Source: an uncultured Ruminococcus sp.
Lineage (GTDB): Bacteria > Bacillota > Clostridia > Oscillospirales > Ruminococcaceae
Direction of reading: 5' to 3'
DNA: 54,060 nucleotides
NCBI RefSeq assembly: GCF_946415235.1
Contig: NZ_CAMKRR010000012.1
Coordinates: 1-54,060, forward strand
The notes beneath the pieces were generated by a model. It saw only the letters and a list, made by a program, of their open reading frames with translations. It did not search any database and was not told the DNA's origin. This document shows, in pieces, positions 8,056 through 16,896 of this stretch. A program made the position numbers and the translations under genes. The first letter of the stretch is position 1. Every line of letters starts with the position of its first letter.

Positions 8056-9981
8056 ATGCTTGCAAGTTTAACGAACATCAATAAATTCTATAACGGCAAT
8101 CAGGTCCTCAATAACGTTTCGCTCACCATTGATGAGAACGACAGGATAGGACTTGTGGGAAACAACGGCTGCGGAAAATCAACGCTGCTGAAAATACTCA
8201 CAGGCTCTGTAGACCCCGACCGCTTCACGGAAAAGGACGGTATAGTTTCCATAGCGTCCAAAACCACCGTGGGTTATCTCGAACAGATGGGCGGACTGAA
8301 CACGGAGAATACCGTCATCAATGAGATGAGAAGCGTATTCGCACCTATACATAAGGCGATAGACCGCCTCCGTGAAATTGAGCTCGAAATAGAAATGGGC
8401 GATGATTCCGCAGCTGACGAGTATCAGCAGCTCTCCTCATGGGTGGAAGCCAACGACGGCTACAACACCGATGTTAAGATACGCATGGTGCTCAACGGTA
8501 TGGGCTTTTCGGGAGAAGAGCTGGAACGTACCGTTTCAGGCTTCAGCGGCGGAGAAAAAACCAGACTTTGTATCGCCAGGCTCCTGCTTGAGGAGCCCAA
8601 TCTGCTCATACTCGATGAGCCCACGAACCACCTTGATTTCAAGACGATCATGTGGCTTGAGGATTATCTCCGCTCATATAAGGGCGCAATACTCATAGTT
8701 TCACATGACCGGTACTTCCTTGACAGGCTCTGCACCTCTGTCTGCGAGATAGAAAGAGGTACCCTTACACGCTACAGAGGCAATTATACCGCCTTTGTGA
8801 GACAGCGTGAGGAAAACGACGCAAGACGCGAGAAGGAATACGAGCTCCAGCAGAAGCAGATAGCTCAGCTGGAGGACTACGTGGCAAGAAACCTCGTCCG
8901 CGCGTCAACTACTAAAATGGCTCAGAGCCGCAGAAAACAGCTCGAAAAGATCGAGCGCGTAGAACGTCCCGTCCACGACACAAAACACGCGAAGATACGC
9001 TTCACTTATGCAGTTGAGCCGCCCATAGACGTGCTCAAGGTAAAGGGCGTGGATATCTCCGTAGGAGAAGGCGCTTCACGCAAAACACTTGTGGATACCC
9101 TCGACTTTGAAGTCCGCAGAGGCGAAAAAGTCGGTATCATAGGCGATAACGGCATTGGTAAATCAACGCTGCTTCGCATAATCCAGGAACAGCTGCCGCA
9201 CAAGGGAACAGTTCGCTGGAACAGCAATATCAAGATTTCCTATTTTGAACAGGAAAGCACAAACCTTAACAAGGAGCTCACTGTAATGGAAGAGCTCCAC
9301 AGCCGGTATCCGCTCATGTCAGACCTTGAGGTACGCAGTCTGCTCGCACAGGTACGTCTTGTAGGGGAGAATGTATTCAAGGAAACAGGAGTGATAAGCG
9401 GCGGCGAGCGGGCAAAGCTCTGCTTCGCCATAATGATGCAGGAGCACGGAAACGTGCTCATCCTCGACGAGCCTACCAACCACCTCGATCTCAGTTCAAA
9501 AGAGGCGATAGAGGAGGCACTTGCCGAGTATACGGGAACGGTCATATTTGTGAGCCATGACCGCTACCTGCTAAGTAAAATTTCCGACCGTCTCATCGAA
9601 CTATCGGGCGGGAGCTATCGTTTGCATAACTATGGCTTCAATAAATATCTCGATGTGCTGCGGGAGGAACAGGCTGCGGAGCGGAAAGCTCTCGACGCCG
9701 AAAAGCAACAGCGTGCTGCGGAAGCAGCAAAAGAAAAGTCCGCAAAGGGCTATCGCAGCAAGCAGCAGAGAAGTGCTGACGCTGCGAGAAAAAATGAAAT
9801 GAAACGCCTTGAAAAGGAAATCGACGATCTTCAGGCACAGATCGACGCTCTTACCGAGGAGATCGGAAGAGAAGAGGTCTACAGTGATTATGAGCTGATG
9901 AATAAAAAATGTGCCGAGATCGAAGAGCTTAAACAGAGGATCGATGAAGATTTCGAGCTTCTGATTGAGCTTGACCAATGA
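8056..9981 (+). CDS. ABC-F family ATPase (YdiF/Uup-like)
   Basis: A 641-residue cytosolic protein with two ABC ATPase domains and no membrane segments, the layout of ABC-F translation factors that act on the ribosome. Domain 1 has Walker A GNNGCGKST (about residue 35), signature SGGEKTR and Walker B LLILDEPTNHLD. Domain 2 has GDNGIGKST, SGGERAK and VLILDEPTNHLD. Both catalytic glutamates are present. An interdomain arm follows the first ABC, and the last 90 residues form a charged coiled coil, as in Uup-like members. The start at 8056 is preferred over an upstream ATG at 7993 because AAAGGAA sits 8 bases before it and the family's N-terminus begins there. The downstream dockerin gene follows within 15 bases. 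Confidence 0.9.
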   Translation: MLASLTNINKFYNGNQVLNNVSLTIDENDRIGLVGNNGCGKSTLLKILTGSVDPDRFTEKDGIVSIASKTTVGYLEQMGGLNTENTVINEMRSVFAPIHKAIDRLREIELEIEMGDDSAADEYQQLSSWVEANDGYNTDVKIRMVLNGMGFSGEELERTVSGFSGGEKTRLCIARLLLEEPNLLILDEPTNHLDFKTIMWLEDYLRSYKGAILIVSHDRYFLDRLCTSVCEIERGTLTRYRGNYTAFVRQREENDARREKEYELQQKQIAQLEDYVARNLVRASTTKMAQSRRKQLEKIERVERPVHDTKHAKIRFTYAVEPPIDVLKVKGVDISVGEGASRKTLVDTLDFEVRRGEKVGIIGDNGIGKSTLLRIIQEQLPHKGTVRWNSNIKISYFEQESTNLNKELTVMEELHSRYPLMSDLEVRSLLAQVRLVGENVFKETGVISGGERAKLCFAIMMQEHGNVLILDEPTNHLDLSSKEAIEEALAEYTGTVIFVSHDRYLLSKISDRLIELSGGSYRLHNYGFNKYLDVLREEQAAERKALDAEKQQRAAEAAKEKSAKGYRSKQQRSADAARKNEMKRLEKEIDDLQAQIDALTEEIGREEVYSDYELMNKKCAEIEELKQRIDEDFELLIELDQ

Positions 9982-9995
9982 AAAGGAGTAAATCT

Positions 9996-10937
9996 ATGAA
10001 GATCAAAACGCTTATGAGCCTTGCCGCAGCTGCGGCGCTCGCCGTTACGCCGACAGGTATCTCTGCCAGCGGCGCAGCCGGACTTTATGTGTTCGGTGAT
10101 GTGAACGGCGACGGCACGGTGGACGCAACGGACGCTTCTTCTGTCCTTGCTGCATATGCGTCATTGTCATCGGGACAGGAAAGTCCCCTCTATTCGTATC
10201 AGGAATCAGCCGCTGATATAAACGGCGACGGAATGGTCGACGCAGTGGATGCTTCAATGATACTTTCCTACTATGCTTACGTTTCGGTAAGCGATGAGGG
10301 AGCTATATTCACAGACTTCCTCGAACAGCACGGCATCAAACAGAAAAATGACGAGGAAACAAGCGGAGATAATGATACAGCTTCTCCGGCAGCCGACATA
10401 TCAGACATTCAGCAGCCTCTTGTGAATGGCGGAGAAGAGTACATTCTTCCGCGTATCGACAGCGAGTATGCGGATATGTTCTGGATAGGCGACTCACGTA
10501 CAGTGGGACTGTCCTATAATGTGGCTATCGACTATCTCGGAGAGGTCGGCATAGGCATTGCACTGCTCAGCCGCAACTATGAAAGCATCACTCAGATCCG
10601 CAATAAAACCATAATATTCAACCTCGGTGTAAATGATCTGCACAACAGCCGTGCATATCTCAATTGGTACAATAGTCTGCCTGACGAATTCCTTGATAAC
10701 AACAAGGTGATCGTCCTGTCAGTTAATCCGTGCAGCGGTTCCTACGCGAGACTCAATTCGGGCATTGAAGAGTTCAACAATATTGTAAGAGACGGTCTGG
10801 ACAGCAGGATCACTTTCCTCGATTCATACAGTTTCCTCAATTGGAACAGTTTCGCAACAGTTGACGGTCTGCACTATACATCGGGCACCTATATCGACAT
10901 ATACAATTTCGTCAATGACAGCATTAACGAAGAATAA
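9996..10937 (+). CDS. Secreted dockerin-SGNH/GDSL hydrolase
   Basis: A 313-residue exported protein. Residues 1-25 form a signal peptide ending near ISASGAA. Residues 28-95 form a dockerin with two calcium-binding repeats, GDVNGDGTVDATDASSVL and ADINGDGMVDAVDASMIL, unusually placed at the N-terminus. A Glu/Ser-rich linker follows. The C-terminal part (about 150-313) is an SGNH-type hydrolase: WIGDSRTVG carries the nucleophile serine, FNLGVNDL is block III, and VDGLHYT supplies the His of the DxxH pair. By family knowledge it may be a carbohydrate esterase docked to a cellulosome scaffold. AAAGGAG lies 7 bases before the chosen ATG. The gene starts right after the ABC-F stop codon, so the two may share a transcript. 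Confidence 0.83.
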   Translation: MKIKTLMSLAAAAALAVTPTGISASGAAGLYVFGDVNGDGTVDATDASSVLAAYASLSSGQESPLYSYQESAADINGDGMVDAVDASMILSYYAYVSVSDEGAIFTDFLEQHGIKQKNDEETSGDNDTASPAADISDIQQPLVNGGEEYILPRIDSEYADMFWIGDSRTVGLSYNVAIDYLGEVGIGIALLSRNYESITQIRNKTIIFNLGVNDLHNSRAYLNWYNSLPDEFLDNNKVIVLSVNPCSGSYARLNSGIEEFNNIVRDGLDSRITFLDSYSFLNWNSFATVDGLHYTSGTYIDIYNFVNDSINEE

Positions 10938-10973
10938 GATATAGGTAAAAAAGTAAATTATTTTTGATAGCTA

Positions 10974-11002
10974 TTGCATTGTACTTCAATGTATGGTATA
11001 AT
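10974..11002 (+). promoter_or_regulatory. promoter of the SCIFF locus
   Basis: TTGCAT (10974-10979), a 17-base spacer and TATAAT (10997-11002), 54 bases before the SCIFF start codon. Confidence 0.7.
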
Positions 11003-11055
11003 ATTAATCAGTAATTTACGGCACGAGCCGTATCATTCCTATGGAGGGTTAAAAA

Positions 11056-11193
11056 ATGAAACACATCAAGACTATCAATAAGGCTAATCTCAAGGAATCC
11101 GCTCAGAAGGGCGGCTGCGGCAAGTGTCAGGCTTCATGCCAGTCAGCTTGCAAGACTTCATGCACAGTTGCAAATCAGAAGTGCGAGAGATAA
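11056..11193 (+). CDS. scfA: Six-cysteine SCIFF precursor peptide
   Basis: A 45-codon gene encoding a peptide with exactly six cysteines (residues 21, 24, 28, 32, 36 and 43). This fits the SCIFF family (six Cys in forty-five residues), precursors of ranthipeptides in Clostridia. The N-terminal leader MKHIKTINKANLKESAQKGG is the conserved type; the Cys-rich core then receives thioether bridges to neighbouring residues from the radical SAM enzyme encoded downstream. GGAGGG lies 7 bases before the ATG, and a good promoter precedes it. Function is not firmly known; by family knowledge SCIFF products are nearly universal in Clostridia and have been linked to cell-density signalling. The gene symbol follows the scfA/scfB usage. 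Confidence 0.93.
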   Translation: MKHIKTINKANLKESAQKGGCGKCQASCQSACKTSCTVANQKCER

Positions 11194-11213
11194 GCTGAAC
11201 ACTAAGTTTAGTC

Positions 11214-11247
11214 GAGGCAGTATGAAAATGCTGCCTCATATTTTTTG
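11214..11247 (+). terminator. hairpin between SCIFF gene and maturase, probable attenuating terminator
   Basis: GAGGCAG (11214-11220) and CTGCCTC (11231-11237) around a 10-base loop, followed by ATATTTTTT. It lies in the 70-base gap between precursor and maturase and would let the peptide be made in excess over the enzyme. Confidence 0.65.
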
Positions 11248-11263
11248 AATAGAGGTATTTGAA

Positions 11264-12631
11264 ATGATACATAAATATAAGCTTAACGGGCTTAATATCG
11301 TACTTGACGTCAACAGCGGCGGAGTCCATCTTGTGGACGAGCTCACCTACGATCTCCTCGATAATGTGGAGCCGCCCTTTGAAGCGGAATGTCCTCAGAA
11401 AGTGGTGGACAAGCTCTCAAAGTCCTATTCTCCCGAGGATATCAGGGACTGCTATAACGAGATAGTGGAGCTTTACAACGACAAGATACTCTTCTCCGAG
11501 GACGATTATGAGAAGTACGCTCAGTACTCCGTAGCTTCTCCCGTAAAGGCAATGTGCCTCAATATCGCTCACGACTGTCAGCTGCGCTGCAAGTACTGCT
11601 TTGCTTCCACAGGCGATTTCGGCAAGGGCAGAAAGCTCATGTCCTTTGAGACGGGCAAGCACGCTATCGACTTCCTCCTTGAGAATTCGGGGGACCGTCC
11701 AAACCTTGAGCTTGATTTCTTCGGCGGCGAGCCCCTTATGAACTTCGGCGTTGTAAAGCAGGTAGTGGAGTACGCAAGGAGCCGCGAAAAGGAATATAAT
11801 AAAAAGTTCCGTTTTACTATCACCACCAATGGACTTCTTCTCGACGATGAAAAGATAGACTTCATCAACCGCGAGATGTCCAACGTAGTCCTCTCCATTG
11901 ACGGCAGAAAGGAAGTAAACGATTATTTCCGCGTATTGCCCAACGGTCAGGGCTGCTATGACATTATTATGCCCAAGTACAAGAAGCTCGTTGCGGGCAG
12001 AGGCGATAAGGAATACTATGTAAGAGGAACCTTTACCAACAAGAACCTCGATTTCTCAAACGATGTGTTTGCTCTCAACGAGGCAGGCTTCGACCAGATA
12101 TCCGTAGAGCCTGTTGTGGGCGATGATGATATATACGCGCTTACGGAAAAGGAGCTTCCTGCTGTTTTTGCGGAGTACGAAAAGCTTGCGCTGAAGCTCC
12201 TCGAAAACGAAAAGAAAGGCAAAAAGTTCAATTTCTTCCACTTTATGCTGGACCTCGATCAGGGTCCCTGCGCTATAAAAAGGCTCAGGGGCTGCGGCTG
12301 CGGAAATGACTATGTGGCTATAACTCCCGACGGAGATATCTTCCCTTGTCATCAGTTCGTGGGTATCGACGAGTACAAAATGGGCAATATAGACGAGGGT
12401 ACCTTCGATCAGGAAATGAAAGCCGACTTCGCAAGGGCTCATGTTTACTCAAAGCCTGACTGCCGCGAGTGCTGGGCGAAGTTCTACTGCAGCGGCGGCT
12501 GCAACGCCAATAATTACCAGTATATGGGCGATATCAGAACAGCTCACAAGATATCATGTCAGCTTGAAAAGAAGCGCCTTGAGTGCGCTATAATGATGAA
12601 GGCTGTTAAAATGGCGGATACAGCAGAATAA
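11264..12631 (+). CDS. scfB: SCIFF peptide maturase, radical SAM/SPASM
   Basis: A 455-residue enzyme that installs thioether crosslinks in the SCIFF peptide using S-adenosylmethionine and iron-sulfur clusters. The N-terminal 90 residues form a peptide-recognition (RRE-like) region. The radical SAM motif is CQLRCKYC, a CxxxCxxC near residue 107. The C-terminal SPASM region has Cys clusters GCGCGNDY, FPCHQ, CRECWAKFYCSGGC and a final Cys near 440, which bind two auxiliary clusters. Length is that of the family. It sits directly behind the precursor gene and its hairpin. Location is cytosolic. Confidence is high because precursor and enzyme confirm each other. Confidence 0.95.
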   Translation: MIHKYKLNGLNIVLDVNSGGVHLVDELTYDLLDNVEPPFEAECPQKVVDKLSKSYSPEDIRDCYNEIVELYNDKILFSEDDYEKYAQYSVASPVKAMCLNIAHDCQLRCKYCFASTGDFGKGRKLMSFETGKHAIDFLLENSGDRPNLELDFFGGEPLMNFGVVKQVVEYARSREKEYNKKFRFTITTNGLLLDDEKIDFINREMSNVVLSIDGRKEVNDYFRVLPNGQGCYDIIMPKYKKLVAGRGDKEYYVRGTFTNKNLDFSNDVFALNEAGFDQISVEPVVGDDDIYALTEKELPAVFAEYEKLALKLLENEKKGKKFNFFHFMLDLDQGPCAIKRLRGCGCGNDYVAITPDGDIFPCHQFVGIDEYKMGNIDEGTFDQEMKADFARAHVYSKPDCRECWAKFYCSGGCNANNYQYMGDIRTAHKISCQLEKKRLECAIMMKAVKMADTAE

Positions 12632-12691
12632 TAAGATAACGGGCGGCATCTGCCGCCTCTATGGTTTGTTTCGGAAGTCTGGGGGGATACT

Positions 12692-13483
12692 ATGAAGATA
12701 AACCGCATACAGCTCAATTGCAGGCACACAAGCACCCTCGGCGGTGAAATGGGCGCCGACCCCGTGCTGCTGCTTTTCAGGACTCCCGTTGAGTATATCG
12801 AAAACGGCATCGTCAAGCGTACTTCGCGGGCTTCCGCGGCGCTTCTGACGAGCGGCTACAAGCAGAGCTTCCGCCCTGTGAAGGGCACACCCATGCGGTA
12901 CGATATCGTAAGCTTCAAGACCTCTGCCGCAGACAGGCAGTATATAGCTTCCATGAACCTCAGACAGGACGTTCCCATCGAGCTGGATGACGATTTTGTC
13001 ATAGCAGGGGCTCTGCGCTCCATGCAGTCCCAGTCCATGCACAGGGGAAAGCATTTCAGCGAGTTCATGGAGCTTTCCATGCGGCTGATATTCATAGCCC
13101 TCGTCGACGCTTCTGAGTCCGCTGAAAAGACTCCCGAGGAAAGGATACCGTATTACACGAAGCTGAAAAAGCTCCGCGACTCTATATACGAAGACCCTGT
13201 GAATACATGGTCTGTGGATGAGATGTGCAGCGAGCTCAATATAAGCCGTACCTACTTCCACCGCCTTTATTTTGAAGCCTTCGGCGTTACCTGCCGTCAG
13301 GACGTCATAGAGAGCCGCCTGATATTTGCGGCGGATATGCTGAAAAATACAGACAATACCGTTACGGAGGTCGCAGAGCTCTGCGGCTACGACAGCGAGT
13401 CATACTTTATGCGTCAGTTCAAAAAGCACAAGGGCTGCACCCCGACAGAGTACAGGAGACGGGCAAAGGCAGCAGAAGAATAG
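12692..13483 (+). CDS. AraC/XylS family transcriptional regulator
   Basis: A 263-residue regulator. Residues 1-150 form an N-terminal ligand-binding part that looks like the small beta-barrel of AraC proteins, without a motif I can name. Residues 160-260 are the AraC DNA-binding domain with two helix-turn-helix units: SVDEMCSELNISRTYFHRLY and then VTEVAELCGYDSESYFMRQF, ending KGCTPTEYRR. The start follows GGGGGG and is 60 bases after the maturase gene on the same strand, so it might be cotranscribed, though no terminator is seen. Its target is unknown; the unrelated downstream gene has its own promoter. Confidence 0.88.
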   Translation: MKINRIQLNCRHTSTLGGEMGADPVLLLFRTPVEYIENGIVKRTSRASAALLTSGYKQSFRPVKGTPMRYDIVSFKTSAADRQYIASMNLRQDVPIELDDDFVIAGALRSMQSQSMHRGKHFSEFMELSMRLIFIALVDASESAEKTPEERIPYYTKLKKLRDSIYEDPVNTWSVDEMCSELNISRTYFHRLYFEAFGVTCRQDVIESRLIFAADMLKNTDNTVTEVAELCGYDSESYFMRQFKKHKGCTPTEYRRRAKAAEE

Positions 13484-13568
13484 CCCTTAATTTGTGGACA
13501 TTTGTGTTCTGTTAGTATACAATGTGCAAATTTCAATAAAAAATTAGTGCAAAAAATAAAAAAAACAC

Positions 13569-13597
13569 TTTACAAGTACAAAAAGTTGTGATATAAT
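13569..13597 (+). promoter_or_regulatory. promoter of the carboxypeptidase gene
   Basis: TTTACA (13569-13574), a 17-base spacer and TATAAT (13592-13597). It is followed by an approximately 150-base leader. Confidence 0.75.
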
Positions 13598-13748
13598 ACT
13601 AAGTGTGAACAAATTTTGACTTTAAAGTCAAAGGACAACTTAACTTAGAGATAGACCGCCTTATGTGCGGAATACAGATGCGAGAAGGAGCTGTGATCTT
13701 TACAGCTTCCGATTTGATCGAATATTCTTTAAGGAGCGATTTCTTTTT

Positions 13749-14807
13749 ATGAATAACGGAGATAAGCGCAGAAACCGCAAGAGAGACAGATCGTCAAGGC
13801 GCTATAAGATAAGATACGATCGTCTTGTTGCGGCAGTCCTCGTCCTCGTAGTTCTTGTAGTGGTGCTTGCTTCATGCGTGCACGCCTGCTCGGATAAGGA
13901 CAAGGATAAGAACTCCGCTAACAAAAATCAGACTACAAGTGATACAACAGGTCAGAAAACTTCCATTGTTGACCAGCTCACTACAAGCAATGAGACAAGC
14001 TCTCTCATTACAGGCACTCCCGACGGACAGAAGCCATCGGAGTCACAGTATGTTAACGAAAAATTCAAGGCAGAGGATATATACAGGGGCGACCTTGTAC
14101 TTGTAAACTCTGAGCATGAGTATAAATTCCCCGAAGACGATATAGAGCTCGTCAGCGTATATGACAATATCACAGGCGAGTATTTCCACGTTTCCGACCT
14201 CGTTCAGAAGCTCGACAGAACTGTTCTCGATCAGCTCACAGCTCTTATGAACAGCTTCTACGATGAGGAAAGCAACTCGGATATATACGTTATAGGTACA
14301 TACCGCACCAAGGAGGAACAGGACGATAAGTACTGGAACGGCAATTCACAGTTCCAGGGCGGATACTCCGATTACCATACGGGCAGGAGCTTCGATATCG
14401 GCATATATCCTGCGGATAATTCAATGGCAGGCTATTATTCGCCAAGAGGCGTTTACGGCTATGTGGACGAGCACGCTGCCGATTACGGCTTTATCGTGAG
14501 ATTCCCCGAGGGCAAGGAGACCTTTACGGGCGAACAGGCAAGAACCTATACCTACAGATACGTGGGAGTTCCCCACGCTGTCTACATGAAGCAGAACAAC
14601 CTCTGTCTGGAAGAGTATATAGATACTCTCAAGGGACATAATAATGAAGATCCTCTTGAGGTGGCAGCAGGCAAGAAGCTTTATCAGGTATACTATGTTC
14701 CCGCAAACAAAACAGGCGATACGGAGGTTCCGCTCCCGTCAAACAAGACCTATTCTGTTTCGGGCAATAATGTTGACGGCTTTATAGTTACCGTCACAAT
14801 GAATTAA
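13749..14807 (+). CDS. D-alanyl-D-alanine carboxypeptidase, VanY/peptidase M15 type, membrane-anchored
   Basis: A 352-residue cell-wall enzyme that should trim the terminal D-alanine from peptidoglycan stem peptides. A basic N-terminus (residues 1-30) is followed by one membrane helix (about 31-47), then a Ser/Thr/Lys-rich linker to residue 110. The peptidase domain (about 130-300) has the M15 zinc motif as SDYHTGRSFDIG (His and Asp ligands) and the C-terminal element VGVPHAVYMKQNN with the third His. A tail of 50 residues may be a small beta domain. The chosen ATG has AAGGAG 12 bases upstream, and a longer frame upstream lacks one. A terminator follows. Confidence 0.85.
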   Translation: MNNGDKRRNRKRDRSSRRYKIRYDRLVAAVLVLVVLVVVLASCVHACSDKDKDKNSANKNQTTSDTTGQKTSIVDQLTTSNETSSLITGTPDGQKPSESQYVNEKFKAEDIYRGDLVLVNSEHEYKFPEDDIELVSVYDNITGEYFHVSDLVQKLDRTVLDQLTALMNSFYDEESNSDIYVIGTYRTKEEQDDKYWNGNSQFQGGYSDYHTGRSFDIGIYPADNSMAGYYSPRGVYGYVDEHAADYGFIVRFPEGKETFTGEQARTYTYRYVGVPHAVYMKQNNLCLEEYIDTLKGHNNEDPLEVAAGKKLYQVYYVPANKTGDTEVPLPSNKTYSVSGNNVDGFIVTVTMN

Positions 14808-14815
14808 AGCATTGT

Positions 14816-14844
14816 ATGTCCCCCGATATGGGGGACATATTTTG
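14816..14844 (+). terminator. intrinsic terminator
   Basis: ATGTCCCCC (14816-14824) and GGGGGACAT (14830-14838) with a 5-base loop, then ATATTTT. Confidence 0.85.
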
Positions 14845-14896
14845 ATTATAGCCAATGAAGTGTGATATTCATACATAAGCTATATGTATTTATTGA

Positions 14897-15156
14897 GGGA
14901 GACTCTTTTGAAAAAGGGTCCCTCTGACGGAGGCGCGTCCCCTCTGTCACTGCGTGACATCTCCCCGCACTGCGGGGAGTCACCCTCAAACTCCCTCCCT
15001 AAAACTTCCAGCTTAAATTTTTCACGGATAGGGCGCTCAAAGCAATAAAAAAAGCCCTGTAACTAATGCAGGGAGCGCCCTATCTGCGAAAAATTTGGGT
15101 TAAAAGTCTTTGGAAAGGGGTTCGGGGAAAACCTTTCCTCAGAAAGGTTTTCCCCG
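14897..15156. repeat. MITE-like composite of inverted repeats
   Basis: A non-coding stretch built from nested palindromes: GTCAC / GTGAC, TCCCCGC / GCGGGGA, a 35-base imperfect inverted repeat (15004-15038 with 15073-15107) that both ends in the same GATAGGGCGCTC / GAGCGCCCTATC block, and a perfect 15-bp hairpin at 15123-15137 / 15142-15156. No reading frame is convincing. This looks like a non-autonomous mobile element or a cluster of dispersed intergenic repeats. Confidence 0.55.
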
Positions 15157-15216
15157 ATAGGTACGCATAAACTTTTGTATGTAAATTACACTTATGAGAG
15201 AAGAATGGAGATAAAT

Positions 15217-16872
15217 GTGAAGAAGAAAAGAGGATTTGCCGCCCTTGTCTGCACAGCGCTCATAATGAGCAGCTTTGCGGGCTGCGGCGGTGATGATAAC
15301 GATAAAAGGGGCAGCGGCGCAGGACATATGTACAGTGCCGCTCTGGAGTACAATCCCAAAAGCCTTGATCCGCAGTTTGCCAACGATCCGTCGTCGGCAA
15401 CTGTCATAAAGAATTTGTACAGCGGCCTTGTCATGAAGGACGGAAGCGGCAGTATCGTATGCTGCAACGCCACCGACTACAGCGTTTCGGACGACGGTTG
15501 CGAGTATACCTTTCATCTCCGCGATGACAATTACTGGTTCTTTGACAAGAACGAGGACGACAAGATAGACGAGGACGAGTATTTCCCAGTTGTGGCTGCG
15601 GACTACGTTTTCGCACTCAGGAGAATACTTGACCCCGATATGCATTCTCCCTATGCCAAGGACTTCATGTGCCTGAAAAACAGCGGATATATCGTGGACG
15701 GAAGCGGTACTGTCAACGGCCTCGGAGCATGGGCTGTGGACGACTATACTCTTGTGATATCACTGGATCACCCGTGTGCCGAATTTCTTTCGCTTATGAC
15801 AACTCCCGCCGCTTTTCCCTGCAATGAGGAGTTCTTCGTGTCCACAAAGGGCAGGTACGGACTTGACGACAGGTCCGTAATGTCAAACGGACCGTTCTTT
15901 GTGCGTCAGTGGTTCTATGACCCCTACGGAAGCAATAATATACTTTATATGCGTAAGAACGCGGTCAACGAGAACGATGATTACAGCATACTGCCGAGCC
16001 TGCTGAGCTTTTCCATAGAGGACGGCGAGGCTGAGGTAAAGCAGCGCTTCAAGGCGAAGGAAGCGGAGTGCTTCACCACTGTGAAGGTGGGAGGCTATAA
16101 CCCGAAAAAGTACAGCATTACGGGACAGAAAGCCATAACTTTAGGACTTGTTTTTAATCCCGGGGATAAGATATACTCAAATCAGAATATCAGAAAGGCA
16201 ATAGCTCTTGCGGCGGACAGAAATGCTGTCCGCGACGAGAACAGTGACGATATATCACCTGCATACGGCATAATACCGCCTGCAATAGATATTTTCGGCA
16301 GGAGCTACCGTGAACTTTCTTCCGATAAGCAGTTTGACGTGTTCGATACAAGAGCGGCGGCAGACCTGCTTTCAAAGGCAAAGGCGGAGCTGAATATAAA
16401 CTCGGTGGAAAGCGTGAAGATCATCGTAGACACGAATACCGTAGATTCGAGATATCTGCATCAGCTTTCCCAGAGCTGGCAGGACAGCCTCGGGATATAT
16501 ATAGGCATTGAGGATCTTACCTCTGCTGAGTTCAGCAGGAGATTGTCTGAAGGGGAGTACAGTATAGCACTTTATCCTCTGAAGGCGGACTTCAACAGCA
16601 GCGTTGCGGTAATGAGTGAGTTTGATACTGTGGACTGCCTGAAAAATGCGGTAAACGGCATGAAATGTGCGGAAAGCATACTGAAGTGTCCGTCGGCAGA
16701 TGAGCTTGTCAGCAGGTACAGTCAGCAGGAAAAGATGATGCTTGACCAATACGGCTTTATACCGCTGTTTTATAAGAGCTCGTACCTTGTTGCGGACGAT
16801 GACAACGAGGATATCATTTACGATGCATTCACAGGTGCTGTGGACTATCGCATTGCCAGGAACTATAGTTAA
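15217..16872 (+). CDS. Peptide/oligopeptide ABC transporter substrate-binding lipoprotein
   Basis: A 551-residue extracytoplasmic solute-binding protein of the SBP_bac_5 (OppA/DppA) family. It has a lipoprotein signal: a basic KKKRG start, a hydrophobic helix and lipobox SSFAGC, with the Cys near residue 23. The mature part begins with the family segment ALEYNPKSLDPQFANDPSSA and shows GLVFNPGDKIYSNQNIRKAI in the hinge region. I chose the GTG at 15217 because GGAG lies 6 bases upstream; an ATG at 15205 is possible. No permease or ATPase genes are adjacent, so the transporter partners would be elsewhere. The ligand cannot be told; oligopeptides are the usual case. A 105-residue gene follows after 24 bases. 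Confidence 0.87.
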   Translation: MKKKRGFAALVCTALIMSSFAGCGGDDNDKRGSGAGHMYSAALEYNPKSLDPQFANDPSSATVIKNLYSGLVMKDGSGSIVCCNATDYSVSDDGCEYTFHLRDDNYWFFDKNEDDKIDEDEYFPVVAADYVFALRRILDPDMHSPYAKDFMCLKNSGYIVDGSGTVNGLGAWAVDDYTLVISLDHPCAEFLSLMTTPAAFPCNEEFFVSTKGRYGLDDRSVMSNGPFFVRQWFYDPYGSNNILYMRKNAVNENDDYSILPSLLSFSIEDGEAEVKQRFKAKEAECFTTVKVGGYNPKKYSITGQKAITLGLVFNPGDKIYSNQNIRKAIALAADRNAVRDENSDDISPAYGIIPPAIDIFGRSYRELSSDKQFDVFDTRAAADLLSKAKAELNINSVESVKIIVDTNTVDSRYLHQLSQSWQDSLGIYIGIEDLTSAEFSRRLSEGEYSIALYPLKADFNSSVAVMSEFDTVDCLKNAVNGMKCAESILKCPSADELVSRYSQQEKMMLDQYGFIPLFYKSSYLVADDDNEDIIYDAFTGAVDYRIARNYS

Positions 16873-16896
16873 CGGACAAGTGTCAAGGAGCAGATC

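Noticed and set aside
14960..15200. Transposase or insertion-sequence gene in the palindromic block
   Set aside because: No frame longer than about 60 codons without stops and no transposase motifs were seen.
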